Shown here: in pieces, positions 14,861 through 27,704 of the stretch
Position numbering within the stretch: position 1 is the stretch's first letter
Layout: every line of letters begins with the position of its first letter
Assembly (NCBI RefSeq): GCF_003255815.1
Contig: NC_037683.1
Span: 81,463,790-81,527,789 of the forward strand
From: Theropithecus gelada
Taxonomy: Eukaryota; Chordata; Mammalia; Primates; Cercopithecidae
Reading direction: 5' to 3'
DNA length: 64,000 bases
The notes under the pieces: model-generated
The model's database searches: none
Seen by the model: the letters and a program-made list of their open reading frames with translations, nothing else
What the model was told of the DNA's origin: nothing
Program-made: the position numbers and the translations under genes

Positions 14861-15969
14861 CAGCTACGCTTGTGAATTTGGCTTAAGCACATTGTCAGAC
14901 TTTTGCAGACCTGGAACTACAAGTGATGTCAGGGAAGGAAGTATTAGATTTACCGGTCCTCGGTAATTTCTGTCCTGTATTTGTATCCTGGGAGCACACT
15001 TTATATTTCATTAAGAGCATCTAAAGTGTCTTTAGAAATCCTTCATGGTTTTGTGAGCCTGGCCCTGGGTTTGGCTACTCCCTGGAGCAGTCAGAAGGGG
15101 AAGGTAGGAAGGAACCTAGGGCAAGCTTAGTCCAGGGAAGTTTTAGGACTTAAGCTGCTGGGCAGGAAGCAGCAAAAAGTTTACACAGTTTGAATCGCTG
15201 CTTGTGAGTAGGATCTTTCCCTGTTCACAGTAAGACGGTCATGTAGCTAAGATCTGGATCATGTCATATGGCATATATGGCTAAGTTTTTTGTCGGTTAG
15301 TAAGACAAGCCTTCACTTTCGTACTAGTATCAAGGAATATGCAACAGAAATATAACCTAACAAGGAGAAATTTTGCCTGATGCTCTGAGCTACTGATGTG
15401 ACTATCAAACAGCGTGTTCTTAAAGTTATTCCAGAGGACACTAGCCCTTCAAAAAATGTACGAGGTGGGGTGGGGATTCCATGTCAAATCATTTTGGAAA
15501 TCACTGCTTACCATGCACACCTCCTCCCATTTCCTCTTCTGTTTCTTGTGCATTTACAATTGACATGAACACGTTAAAGCCTCTTAGAGGGCCTACTGCT
15601 AAGAACATATGGTTTCCAAAACTTATTTACTTTGGAATCCTCTATTTGCTTAATGTAATAATTGGCTAATGTCAGACAAAGGAATATTTGAGACTTTTCT
15701 ATGAGTTTCTAGATTTCATAGAGCTTACTGGATTCTTTGCTTTACTTAACCTGATCAGGAACCCTTGAGCCTGGGGAGAAACCAATTACTTAGATTGTAA
15801 ACTCTTAACTAGTGGTGCAACTTCAGGGTAGCATACTTGATCTGGTTTGAATAGTTTGATTTTTCATCGAATTAATAAGACTAATCTTTATAGGCAATAC
15901 ATGATTACACTGAGCTAGTTAAATGAAATAGCTTGAATAATTCTTTGAGTTAAGTAATTCGTTTATTAC

Positions 15970-16125
15970 CTGGGAAGATATGGAAGGACAAGGAGATGTT
16001 GGAGCAGTATCAGCATTCATAAAAAAAAGGTTCAGATTGAGGTAATGTTCATGGCTACAGAGGATTCTCAGGAACTCCAGCCTCATGGAAATGAGCGTTG
16101 GAAGGTTATTGAGCTTGGCTGACAG
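15970..16125 (-). CDS. DOCK8: DOCK8 exon e13: helical region
   Basis: A 156-bp, 52-codon exon in phase 0 encoding LSAKLNNLPTLISMRLEFLR, then ILCSHEHYLNLNLFFMNADT and APTSPCPSISSQ. SLRL-FLRI-CSHEHY is the family motif, followed by a proline/serine-rich tail that starts a variable loop. The donor is GTAATA and the acceptor TTCTTCCCAG. Confidence 0.97.
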
Positions 16126-17057
16126 CTGGGAAGAAAAACGAAAAGAGGAATGAAACATTTATTATAAGGTAAGTAAAGTTTGGGTTGGCAGACACAAAAA
16201 TATCCTTTCTCTCCAGATTAAGGCAATCAATTTAATAAAAACTAATGGGATAGTGCAACAGATGGTAAATTCTGCATTACAGGGAAGTCTAATACATTTT
16301 CATTCATTACTGTTCCCCTTAGTGATTCTAGCCTAATAGCTGTCCAAAATGAGGATTCTTATCCCAATCTCTACTTTGTCAAATCTTTAATACCATGGGA
16401 AGCCTGTGCTGAAAATCTTGAGGTACATCTTCAGTGTAACATAATTAATTTTACAAAAACTCTTCTGTGTTCGAGAAACCAAATGAAAGGAGTTGACCTC
16501 ACATGAGTCCATATGAAACTAATAGAATATGACTAGATGACTTTCATGCTACAAGTGTTCTTTCGTAGTTTCTAATTAAAGGCCCCATTGGAAAGTTGTA
16601 GAACCAGTTCCCTAGAGAAACACATCAAACTGTTTAGGAAAGTACATAGTACCTGCAAAAAAACTCAAGGAGCTTGTCCCAGAGTGAGAGAGGATGAAAT
16701 GGAGAAGAAAGAGAAAAAGCTAGAAGAGTTTTTAGGAAAAATCTTCCTTTAAAAAATAAACCATGAAGCAAGCAATGAAAAGCAGACAAAGGTGACAGTC
16801 TGGAAGAAACTACCTTGCTTCCCCCAAGCAAGATGAACAACTGAAAGACCCAGACTCAGAGACAGCTCCTCTAAAGGCAAAGTAGGGGAAGGAAGGGGCG
16901 CTGATGCACCTTGAGCCCTTCAATATTTCATCATTATCACCCCGACCCCAGCACAGAAATATGAAGGATCATCCTTGTGATGGACATGCCTCCTCTTCAC
17001 TTACCTCAAGAGCAGTTTTCTAAACTATGTATATATAGTTTAGAAATATATATATAT

Positions 17058-17335
17058 ATCTTTTTTTTTTTTTTTTTTAGACAGAGTCTTGCTCTGTTGG
17101 ACTGGAGTGCAGTGGCATGATCTCGGCTCACGGCAACCTCCACCTCCTGGGTTCAAGCAATTCTCCTGCCTCAGCCTCCTGAGTAGCTGGGATTACAGGT
17201 GCGCATCAACATGCCCAGCTCATTTTTTGTATTTTTAGTAGATATGGGGTTCTAACCATATTGACCAGGCCGGTCTTGAACTCCTGGCCTCGGGTGATCC
17301 CCCCGCCTCGGCCTCCCAAAGTGCTGGGATTACAG
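17058..17335 (-). mobile_element. Alu SINE, 5'-truncated
   Basis: Reverse-orientation Alu that stops at GTGCTGGGATTACAG, so about 20 bp of its 5' end are missing. A (TA)n run precedes its tail. Confidence 0.92.
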
Positions 17336-17750
17336 ACTAAACAATATAATTTAAATGAACACATATTTTCAGCCATTTTACAAGAAGCCCTTGTGTTGTG
17401 GGACATACTGCCTATAGAGTTAATTCATAGTTAGACTTCCACTTAAAACAAGTAAAAATCATTATATATTATTTTAAAACCCAAACATACAACTTCTATG
17501 TAAGCACAGTTACCAGATCCCACAACCTTTCGATGTGCACTCCTGGCTGACTTTGGACCAGTGGAGCCACCAGCACACTGAAGGGATTTGAACTTGGTCA
17601 TGTGCCTGTCACTCAGGTCACTCATTAACAGTTGTTGGGTCAAGCCAGCTATCAGAACTTGAACTCAGAAGACATTGGCACTTAAAAGAAGGCCCCACTA
17701 TGGGTATCTTTCACAGGTCCCTTGAGACATCATTAAAGACAGACATTTCA

Positions 17751-18048
17751 GGCTGGGTGTGGTAGCTCACACCTGTAATCCCAGCATTTCGAGAGGCAGA
17801 GGAGGGCAGATCACTTGAGGCCAGGAGTTCAAGACCAGCCTGGCCAACATGGTAAAACCCTGTAGCTACCAAAAATATAAAAATTAGCCGGGCGTGGGGG
17901 CACACGCCTGTAATCCCAGCTACTCGGGAGGCTGAGGCAGGAGAATCGCTTGAACCTGGGAGGCGGAGTTTGCAGTGAGCCAAAATCATGCCACTGTATT
18001 CTGGCCTGGGCAACAGAGTAAGACTCCATCTCAAAAGAAAAAAAAAAT
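17751..18048 (+). mobile_element. Alu SINE
   Basis: GGCTGGGTGTGGTAGCTCAC through an A-rich tail; AGACATTTCA flanks both ends as target duplication. Confidence 0.95.
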
Positions 18049-18639
18049 AGACATTTCAAAACTAATTTGAGTGATGTTTCAAAAGGAGGAGTAAGGTACA
18101 TTCCAAAAACATCCTCCACAAAGGTCAAGACCCACAGTGCCCCTACCCAAGGGATGGGTGTTTACTTAGTGGCATATTGTAAGTGACAGAGAGTAATTGA
18201 GGAAATGGATTTGTCTATTGTTAGTGACTGTTAAAAAAGACTAAGGTTATATCCATTGCCACAAAGATGGCAGAAAACATAATAGGTTATGCAAGATGAT
18301 AAAGTCAGGCGACTTTGGAAGAATACAACTTGCTTCAGGTATGCAGTTCATCCTGTATCTAGAGAGCTGGGATCAATGAATTAAATCACCATGAATGGAG
18401 GTCAGTGACCCTTTGAGGCCTGAGTGCCACTAATGGTGCTAAGTAACATCTGTGGATGTTACCAGCAGACACAGACCACAGAATCACTGGATAAATCTAA
18501 TTCAGCCTAGTTTTGTTGCAGATGAGGAAATGAATGCCTCAAAGGCTGATGCTCCCAATCACAGAAGTAATCAATGGTGTCTCAGGAATCAGCATGCAGG
18601 CTTCTTGACTGCCGGTCTAGGGATCTTTGTCATTTGAGT

Positions 18640-18750
18640 CAAGGAGAGAAAGAAAAAAAGAACAGGCAACTAAAAGAAAAGGAAAGAATTTAAGAAGAAA
18701 GATAGTGAGCAAGAGAAAAGAAAGGAAAGAGAAAGAGAAAATAAAAACAT
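18640..18750. repeat. Purine-rich low-complexity stretch
   Basis: Over 90% A/G on plus (GAGAAAG, AAAGGAAAG units). The open frames here are lysine/glutamate artefacts of composition. Confidence 0.85.
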
Positions 18751-19860
18751 GGGTTTTGCAGGGCAGGCAGAAATCTACCCTGGGTTGCCTTATTTCCCTG
18801 TTGGGAATGAAGGCTGCCTGCATGTGAGTAGCTGAGCCTGGGTCTACAGTGGTGATCTAGGGTATCTTTCATATATTCAGCTTAAAGTTTTGAAAACAGA
18901 CTAACCTGGAATCCTAAATACCGAAGAGGGAGGGCAAGGAGGAGTGAAGCATCCCTCTGCCTTTCTATTCTGGTGGATCCTGGGACAGAAGAGCTGCTGC
19001 AGGGCCGGGGTCAGGGCACATGGGATGGGGATGCTTGGGGACTTCTGATGCTTCCTTAGGATTCTTTATTATTCTGCTTCCTTCTCAGGACTTCCCTTAG
19101 ATGAGATTGGGTGTGTTCAGGGTGGTATGGCCGTAGACAGGACTTCCTTTAGAAAAGTCATGTCTTTTTTCTTTTTTTGGAGGGAAGGTGTTATGTAAAC
19201 AAGTCAAAGATTGTCTCTTTGTATTGGCCCTTGGGTTGTTTGTTTATTCACTGTAGACTGGTGCTGATCCCTTAGCTCATGCCAAACTCAAATTTTACCA
19301 TGATGAGTCATTTAAAAAATAGCCCAAATAAGCAGATTTTCATCCATTTAGTGCCTGCCTTCTTTGCAGATCCCATAAAACCTCAATGGACAGCTGTTTC
19401 CTAATGATAAGATAGAGCCTTGCAGATACAGGGCCCTAAGCTGCTACAGCTCTTGGAGCTCTCTGACCCAGAGACTCCCCACTGTGCTGTGGAGCAGCCT
19501 CACCCAGATCTATAAGCTTCTGCCCTAATCCTCCTCTCCCCTGGGAGTTCTCCTGCTCCTCTGGATGGCGCCCTCCTCACTGCAAGCCTATGGCTGTTCT
19601 CATGCTGGGAGGAGCTTCTGCTCTTATGTAACCCTGTCCAAGTGCTGCTCAATGAAGCCTGTATGTCACTGTTTTTTATAGTCCTATCCTTTTCCTTGAT
19701 CAGCCCTCAAATCCCTCAAACCCCCTAAGGAGGAAGCTTCTTATTTTAAAACTTAGAAAAAATATAATAAAATAAAATAATAAAATAAAACTGACGAAAT
19801 TAGGACCCATAAAATTGGAAAAACTTACCTAAATTCACTAAGTGACTAACCACAGAGAAC

Positions 19861-20320
19861 TTGGTGGTGATGGGAGAGGTGGTGACGGTGGTGGAGGTAG
19901 GTAGTGGTGATGATGGTGACAATGGTGATGGTGGAAGAGGTGATGGTGGAGGTGAAGGAGGTGGTCATGGTGGAACTAATGGTGGTGATGGTGGAGGAGG
20001 TGATAGGAAAGGTGATAATATTGCCAGAGGTGGGCAGTGGCGATGGTGGTGATAGTGGAGAAGACGTTGGTGGTGGAGAAAGTGGTGATGGTGGTGGTGG
20101 AGGTGGTGGTGATGGTGGAGATGGTGGTGATGGTGATAATGGAGGAGGTGGTGATGGTGGAGGTGGTGGTGATGGTGGTGGCAGAGGTTGCGGTGATGGT
20201 GAAGGAGGTGTTGCTGGTGGGGGAGGAGGTGGTAATGGTGGAGGAGGTGGTGATGGTGGATGAGGTGGTGATAGTGGGCATGGGAGGTAATGACAATGGT
20301 GGTGGCTGGTGGTGGTAGTA
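19861..20320. repeat. GGT/GAT/GGA minisatellite
   Basis: About 460 bp built from 3-bp-phased units (GGT, GAT, GGA) in imperfect higher-order repeats such as GGTGATGGTGGAGGTGGT. G-rich on plus, C-rich on minus. Long glycine-, valine/methionine- and histidine-rich open frames over it are composition artefacts. Confidence 0.95.
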
Positions 20321-20963
20321 GCAGTAATGATGGTATACTAGTGGCTAGAGTAAGGATATGGAAGGAGAGGAGTAGCAACAATAACTGCTATTTATGTTAC
20401 TATTGTTAGGGTAGTTTGTGGGAGGCAGTATATGAATAATTCCATTTAAAAAATTGGGGGGATGGTACTGATAAATGCACTTTGTTTATGAAATATTTGC
20501 TATGTGCTCAGTGAAATTAAATATCTCTGAATGATTTTATTTAAGAACACTTTAAAGGGTTCTTTCAAGTCAGAACATCACAACAGCAAATTAATTAATT
20601 ACCCTAATATGTGAAAAGAGACCTCAGACTGGGAGCTTGAGGACTCCTCAAAGATTTAAAGTACTGTATAGCCATGTTAATTTTCTGTTAAATGTTAACT
20701 TGAAGATTCAGGTCATATCACAAATTTTAATTCCCAGAGATGAATTTGTTGACCCTTCTACACTGGGTTGGTAAATGCTCCAGGAATCAAGGTAAACCAG
20801 AGTACCCAAGGAATGTCCATGGCACAGACATGAGGGATGTGCTGCAAAACACAGGATGTGCAGGACTCACACTAACTGGGTAATGAATAAGACAGCATAC
20901 CATGGCAACGAACATCACATTACATGAGAAGGAACAAAATGGCTCACTTGGAGGGACACTCAC

Positions 20964-21077
20964 CTGGTTGCAATAATGTCTGATGAGGTTAAACACAAAG
21001 CCCCGATCCATGAGGGAGAGAAGGTCATACAAGAAGAAAGCCAGGCTGATGTTCATCTTTTCCGCCTGTTCATTTTC
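20964..21077 (-). CDS. DOCK8: DOCK8 exon e12: helical region
   Basis: A 114-bp, 38-codon exon in phase 0 encoding ENEQAEKMNISLAFFLYDLL and SLMDRGFVFNLIRHYCNQ. SLAFFL-DLLS-MDRGFVF is one of the strongest family signatures in this region. The donor is GTGAGT and the acceptor TTTTTAAG. Confidence 0.97.
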
Positions 21078-21671
21078 CTTAAAAACAAACAAACACCCAA
21101 ATCATTTTGTGGTACACTCTGGAGTTGAACTCCCAGGTCACTGGCGGGAAAGTTGGGAGAGACAGGTCCTATTGTTTCAGCCACTGTCCCTCTGGGTGAC
21201 ACTGGGCAAAGTAGTTAAGTCTCCTTTAACTAAAGCCATGACTGTGAGGTTGAATCAAGTAATTATTCATGTACTGTTAATATTTAGGTGCATTTCCTTC
21301 CAGTCATTTTTTTCTACATGCATGTTTATATGTGTATACTTAAGCTCATTCTCTATATAATATGTTGGATCCAAAATTTTTTTTTAAATATCCTGGTAAC
21401 TATTTTTTTTTTGTAACTATTCTCTTTTTTTTTTTTTTTGGCAAACTGACTTGAAGAGTACTTACTGTCTTCAGTGAGATAGTTTCTTAATTTTTAAGGA
21501 TTATTACAGAAAATTCAATCAGGATAAAAGAATTAGTTTTCACCTAAGAAATGTATTCCCCAATTAGGCAGCATTTCCAGCCTAAGAGAGGTCAGAGTCA
21601 TACTCCACAGGGTGAATTCCTCCATGAATCCCAATTAATAAGCTACGCCTATTTAAAATTTTTTAAATTTG

Positions 21672-21971
21672 TCCTGGCGCGGTGGCTCACACCTGTAATC
21701 ACAGCACTTTGGGAGGCCAAGGCAGGTGGATCACCTGAGGTCGGGAGTTCAAGATCAGCCTGACCAACACGGAGAAACCCCGTCTCTACTAAAAATACAA
21801 AATTAGCCAGGCATGGTGGCGCATGCCTGTAATCCTAGCTACTCGGGAGGCTGAGGCAGGAGAATCGCTTGAACCCGGGAGGCGGAGGTTGCGGTGAGCC
21901 GAGATCGCGCCATTGCACTCCAGCCTGGGCAAAAAGAGCGAAGCTCCGTCTCAAAAAAAAAAAAAAAAAAT
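21672..21971 (+). mobile_element. Alu SINE, S/Y-like
   Basis: Well-preserved copy (CGCGGTGGCTCACACCTG to GAGCGAAGCTCCGTCTC plus a long A tail), retaining several CpGs. Confidence 0.95.
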
Positions 21972-22830
21972 TTTAATTTGCATTATTTCTCAGTGCTCAT
22001 ATTTATGAGGGATTTTACAGTGCTTCAGGGCAATCTGGGATTCAGTTTTTCATGTTTATGTCCTTTATTCTCAGAATGACACATCAATTTCCTTTGACAC
22101 TATTAAAAATACGGTTTGAAACTATTTTGCTCTTTTATTACGTAATTTTCAAATTCAGGCCATGCTAACCAGCCAAGTCACTGGGATGGATGGAGACCTG
22201 ATAAAGGGGTTGCCACAGTGTCACTGAGAGGTCCTTGAACTCTCTCCACATTCTCCACGTGGTCACTCCTCCTGGGTGGTTTACATGACTCAATATCTGG
22301 GTTTAAAATCTCCAGTCTTGGCTTTACTGCTGGCTGTGTGTTACTTTTGGAAATTTTATCAACCTCACTGTGCCTTATTCTGACACCTGCCAATATGGAG
22401 ATACCATTGCTGTTCTAACAAAGTTTGCCATGAGGAATAAACAAATGAAAATCTCCTGAGCACTTGATACTATGCAAATTCTCAATAATGACAAAGCTAT
22501 TAATAATAAACATTGCTTCCTAAGATTTTTATAGCTACCTTTTAAACATTTGATTTATTTCATTTATATATTTTTTAGCTTTTATTTTGAAACAATTTCA
22601 AACTTACAGAAAAGGTGCAAGAATAGTACAAAGAACTATTGTATACCCTTTAACCAAGCTTATCAGTACTTGACATTTTGCTACATTTGTTTCATCATTC
22701 TATGAATATAAAAACATGTTTTTCTGAACCATTTGAGAATGGGTTGCAAATATCATGCCCATTTACCCCATAATACTTCAAGGTGTATTTCCTAAGAGCA
22801 AAAATAATGTCTTTCATATTTACATTTTTC

Positions 22831-23120
22831 TTTTTTTTAGACGGAGTCTCACTCTGTCACCCAGGCTGGAGTGCTGTGGCACCATCTTGGCTCACTGCAA
22901 CTTCCACCTCCTGGGCTCAAGCGATTCTCCTGCCTCAGCCTCCCGAGTAGCTGGGATTACAGGCACGCGCCATCACACCTGGCTAATTTTCTGTATTTTT
23001 AGTAGAGACGGGGTTTCAACATGTTGGCCAGGCTGGTCTCGAATGCCTGACCTCAAGTGATCTGACCACCTCAGCCTCCCAAAGGGCTAGGATTACAGGT
23101 GTGAGTCACTGCACCTGGCC
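22831..23120 (-). mobile_element. Alu SINE
   Basis: Reverse-orientation Alu from a T tail with GACGGAGTCTCACTCTG to GTCACTGCACCTGGCC. Confidence 0.94.
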
Positions 23121-23162
23121 TGATATGATAATTTAAACCATAGTCCATATTGTAATTTCTTT

Positions 23163-23403
23163 TTGTTTTTTTTGTTTGAGACAGAGTCTCACTCTGTCAC
23201 CCAGGGTGGAGTGCTGTGGCACCATCCTGGCTCACTGCAACCTCTGTCTCCTGGGTTCAAGCAATTCTCTTGCTTCTACCTCCCACTTGCTGGGATTACA
23301 GATGTGCACAACCATGCTCAGCTAATTTTTGCATTTTTAGTAGAGACGGGGTCTCACCATGTCACCATGTTGGCCAGGCAGGTCTCAAACCCCTGGCCTC
23401 ATG
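23163..23403 (-). mobile_element. Alu SINE, 5'-truncated
   Basis: Reverse-orientation Alu with a small internal duplication (CACCATGTCACCATGTTGG). It lacks the 5' portion beyond CCCCTGGCCTCATGTG. Confidence 0.92.
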
Positions 23404-23509
23404 TGTGCAATTTCTTTATAACAATTTTCCAGCCCCATATCAGGGTCTAGTCCAGTATAACATACTGCATTTAACTGTCATTACAGTTATATTTTAATTA
23501 TGGTTTTTA

Positions 23510-23743
<234 letters not shown>

Positions 23744-24437
23744 CTACGTAGGGGGATGGGGGAAATGTCAACATGGAGATTGGTGACCTGCTTGTACAAT
23801 GCGGAAAAGGGGGAAAGACTCACAAAAATGCTAACAATGGATTTTCTGACACTTTATCTTTGCTGGTGGTGACCGAGCAAGCTCTGGACTAAAATGCTGC
23901 AGACACACCAATGGTTACCATGGTGGCGGGAGGTGGGAAGGGTGTCCTCTTTTTGACCCCAAGTCAGAGGCTCCCTTCTTGCTGCTGACAAAGCCAGGAG
24001 CTTAATTCTTTAGCTACAGTGTTCTCAACTGCCTACTTCCTGGAAGGCAGACCTGAGCTGGGCTCCTGTAACCAGTTAGGTGTCTTCTATCATAGGACAG
24101 AACACATGACATAGGAAGAAACTGTTTATCACAAGGTTCTTGATGCGAACTGAAATCTTTTCTGTTCCTGAAACTACAGTAAGGAGAACAGGGGAGAAAT
24201 GTTCCTTCTATCTTGAGTTTCAGTGTTTCTTGAGGGAGCACAGTTTTTCCAGAAACAGTTCTATAGTTTCCAGCAGTTATCTTCTGCTCCTGTAAATTTT
24301 AGCTATATTATACACTGAGCAGGAAATCTTGGCCAGCTGGAAACAGAACCACTATTTACAACATTGCCTCCAAGGGAAACATTACCTCTAGGGGAAATTT
24401 TGAGTTCTATAAGTCTAATTTGTAGTTACATACATAG

Positions 24438-24705
24438 TGCAGACAGTCACCAATTGACACAAAAATATCTATATACAGATTATCTATCTATCTGGTATCT
24501 TTATATAGATATCTTTGTGTCAATACAAGTACCAATTGACACAAATTGGTATATTGACACAAATTGGTGTATATTGTAGTTACATATATAATGCAAACAA
24601 TTCATCAACTGACACAAAGATATTTATATACAGATACATCTATATGGATATATACATATAGTATCTATATATAGATATCCTTGTGTCAATTGGTGACTGT
24701 CTGCA
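24438..24705. repeat. Imperfect palindrome with 25-bp perfect arms
   Basis: The left arm 24438-24462 (TGCAGACAGTCACC...ACACAA) is the exact reverse complement of 24681-24705. Between them lie AT-rich TATC/GATA steps and a central smaller palindrome (ACCAATTGACACAAATTGGT at about 24530-24550). A diverged direct repeat links 24423-24480 with about 24576-24635. No transposon family recognised. Confidence 0.85.
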
Positions 24706-24965
24706 TTATGACTAGAATAATACTGTCTCAATGCCTACCACAATTTTAAATCAAGATCATGCTTATTTTTTGGACATCTTGGGGCCAGGAGATTCACAGG
24801 TCAATAGAGGCCCCCATGACCCCATCTGAGGTTGAGTCTTATCCTTGTTGGAAGTTGCTTACACTATTAGGAACATGGGGAAGACTAGGAGGTCTTGTGG
24901 TTGGATCCCTACACTCTGAGGTCATTTTCATGAATGTGTCTAGATTAGTCGGAAAGCCACTGCAA

Positions 24966-24986
24966 TACTACTACTACTACTACTAT

Positions 24987-25021
<35 letters not shown>

Positions 25022-25036
25022 ATAATAATAATAATG
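24966..25036. repeat. (CTA)n-(ATA)n trinucleotide microsatellite
   Basis: About 18 CTA units with one ATT interruption, then about five ATA units. Confidence 0.95.
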
Positions 25037-26399
25037 GCACTGGAAGTTGAACCACCCACATTTGCCCTCTGTGTTTGGACTGGAAGAAGAGGGGACTTCC
25101 GTTCCCAGGAGCTACATGAGAGGACGTTAATGCACTAACAGCAGAATTCAGTTTCTAAGGATGCATGCAGCACTGGCAATTTTTGTTAGCGTGGAAACAA
25201 ATAGATAGAAAAAACAAAGGGAAGGTAAAATAAGAAGAAAAAACCAGAGACGCAGGCTTTATGTGTTTCATGTTTTCAGATAATGCCATGGCCAGCTCAG
25301 GGAAGACCTTAAGGACATCAAATCCTAAAGCTCAGTGTAGAAACCATGGTTTCTCCTCACAGTGGCATCCTGTTTGGTTTGGGACACGGAGATAGGTTCA
25401 TATCCCGCAGGGCCACATGCACCTGGTGAGAAGACCTGAATGAAGGGTGAGAACTGAACCCCCATTTTTGTCTGAAAAAAGCCTCTCTCTCACTATGTTC
25501 CTAACAAAGGATTTAAGAAGACAAGGCCTCTTTGTTTTGGGCAACACCAATCCTGATTCTGGGCAGGCTAAGCACCCCAGCACTAAGGCTTTCAGAACTC
25601 ACTGCTGTATTTGGCTCCTGTCTGCTGAGTTTGGCCATTCTACAACCAAATAAATAATTCTCACAATACCACACTTCCAACTAATGGCCTCTTTCCAGAC
25701 TGTCAGCAGTTTGCCAGCTACTGTGTCCTCTGGATCTCCAGAGAAGAACATCCAGTAGAAATGCTGGTGGAGGCCTGGCCCATTATTTGTAGAGTGGGGC
25801 GAGGCACAAAAATATTTTCCCCTATATGGTCCTTTGTGGCTCATTTAGAGTAGGGGTACCTCTAAAGAACCCCTTAATGTGGAACTTCATGTCCTGAGTG
25901 AGTAAACTAGGTCACCCATTTATCTCTATTTCTCCAAGGTCTGGCTCGGCAGTTTCTAGAAGCACAGGGATTTTGTTCATTAGCAAGTATGAAATTCACC
26001 CAAGGATTGCGTTTAACAGCTCTAATGCCAAAGTGGTTGTTCATTAGCGCTTGGGCATTGACACAATAGAGGGTGTTAAATTGCCCAGGTTGTTGGCTAA
26101 GGCCAAGGAAGCTGTTGTCTTTCTTAAGCTTCTTGAAAAGAAAAACAAAAAACTGTTTTGGTTTTCAAATAACTTCCTGGGCATTGGTCAGGCAAATGCA
26201 TAAACAATGCATGAAGAATCGGGCACCTTGTCTGAGTCTGAGATCAATTTCCTTGCAAAGTTCTGGCTGGGGGATGATAGTTTCCATTTGCCTGTACCCC
26301 AGCTCCCTGATGGATTTCTTGTCCTTCTCTCTCTGTCTGTGAATGCTGGGAAGGGGGTCTGAAGGGATCACATCACTCAGGCCCCCTTAACCTTTGGCT

Positions 26400-26810
26400 T
26401 CTGTTTGGAGTTGGCCAATAGGAGCACAAACAAGGGGATCAGTAGGTGGGAGAACAGAGAGGCCCAGGTAGTTACTCACTTCCACTGCCCTCATCCCTGC
26501 TGCAGTGGGGTCCTGGCAGTGGCAACATTTTTCTAAGGCCCCAGCCTGGGGCTCCTTTTATAAGACTGTCTCATCTGCCTCCAGATTTTTCTAGGCCCCA
26601 GTTACTCTGCTGTACTCTTGATATTTTAGAGCTAGCATAGAGAAAGGCTTCTGCCAGCTGCTGCTCCCTGGGGGCTCTCACCAATCCTCATTGGCCCCTG
26701 AACCTCCCACACATGCTGAGCAGAGTCCTTCTGATCAACGCTTTTCAGTTAACCCTTTTGGGCAATGGAAACTCTGTACTGCCAGGACCTGACAGACTTA
26801 GGGTTTAGGC
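26400..26810 (+). repeat. Probable old interspersed repeat, class unassigned
   Basis: The run from GGAGTTGGCCAATAGGAG to AACTCTGTACTGCCAGGACC has the feel of an abundant ancient mammalian repeat (ending like CTCTTCAGTTAACCCTTTTG). I cannot name the family. Confidence 0.4.
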
Positions 26811-27509
26811 TGCTGGTAGAACTGGTGTCTTGGGTGATCTGCATGTTGACAAACCCCTGCAATATGCTTAGATTAGCAGGGACTTTCTTCCCAAAAAACT
26901 TCATCTGTTTACCATAAGAGACTTCCTAGAGGTAAGATGGGCCATGTGCTTTAGCTTACGCTTTCTCTCCTGGGCCAACCAAGCCCTAGCAAATAAATGT
27001 GCAAGGCCAAAAGCAGTTAGGGGCAGTGAAGTGGTACTGCTGAAGCCTTTGACTGACTTGGAGACTCTCCTTATGGCCACCACCCTTCCTCCAACCCCAA
27101 CTGTAAATTTGGGATAATAAAAGCTCCTCCTGCCTCAAGATTGCCTAATGATTACATTAGATAATGCTTTAAAATGCTTAAAACACTGCCTGGCACATAT
27201 AGAGTAAGATGCTCAGTACATTTTTGATGTGATTATTCTTTCTCCCATTGGTATGCCAACTATTACTGGGATTCTATGAAGAACAGAGTCATCATTACAC
27301 CTGCAGAGAATGCAAACTTCCTTTGGAAAGAGAGCTCTAAGATGCCACATGGAACCACTCAGAATTAGCAATGCTGAATGCCACACTGGGAATGAATTAT
27401 TTGTATGAATTATCCATAGCTGGATTATTACGACCCAAGTGAATCTTCTTCTTCTTCTTCTTCTTTCCCACCCACCACCACCCTTGCCTCCTCTTTTTTT
27501 TCTTTCTTT

Positions 27510-27704
27510 TCTTTTTTTTTTTTAGAGACAGGGTCTCAATCTGCTGCCCGGGTTGGAGTGCAGTGGCATGATCATGGCTCACTGCAGCCTTGAACTCTGG
27601 GGCTCAAGTGATGCTCTTGCCTCAGCCTCCTGAGTAACTGAGACCACAAGCATATGCTACCGTATCCTGCTAATTTGTTTATTTTTGCAGAGCCAGGCTG
27701 AGTG
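27510..27704 (-). mobile_element. Alu SINE, 5'-truncated, old
   Basis: Reverse-orientation AluJ-like right part (GAGACAGGGTCTCAATCTG) ending abruptly at TTTTGCAGAGCCAGG. A (CTT)n run at 27443-27462 precedes it. Confidence 0.88.

Larger units (their letters stand above)
14152..15969 (-). other. DOCK8: DOCK8 intron e13-e14
   Basis: A 1.8-kb intron with a MIR-like piece at about 14205-14330 and one Alu (14568-14860). The remainder shows no recognised feature. Confidence 0.75.
16126..20963 (-). other. DOCK8: DOCK8 intron e12-e13
   Basis: A 4.8-kb intron with two Alus (17058-17335, 17751-18048), a purine-rich stretch (18640-18750), an A/T-rich simple stretch (19755-19795) and the GGT/GAT minisatellite (19861-20320). 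About 16130-17050 and 18760-19750 look unique. Confidence 0.75.

Noticed and set aside
19861..20381. Long glycine-rich, valine/methionine-rich and histidine-rich open frames on both strands.
   Set aside because: All are products of the 3-bp-periodic GGT/GAT minisatellite.
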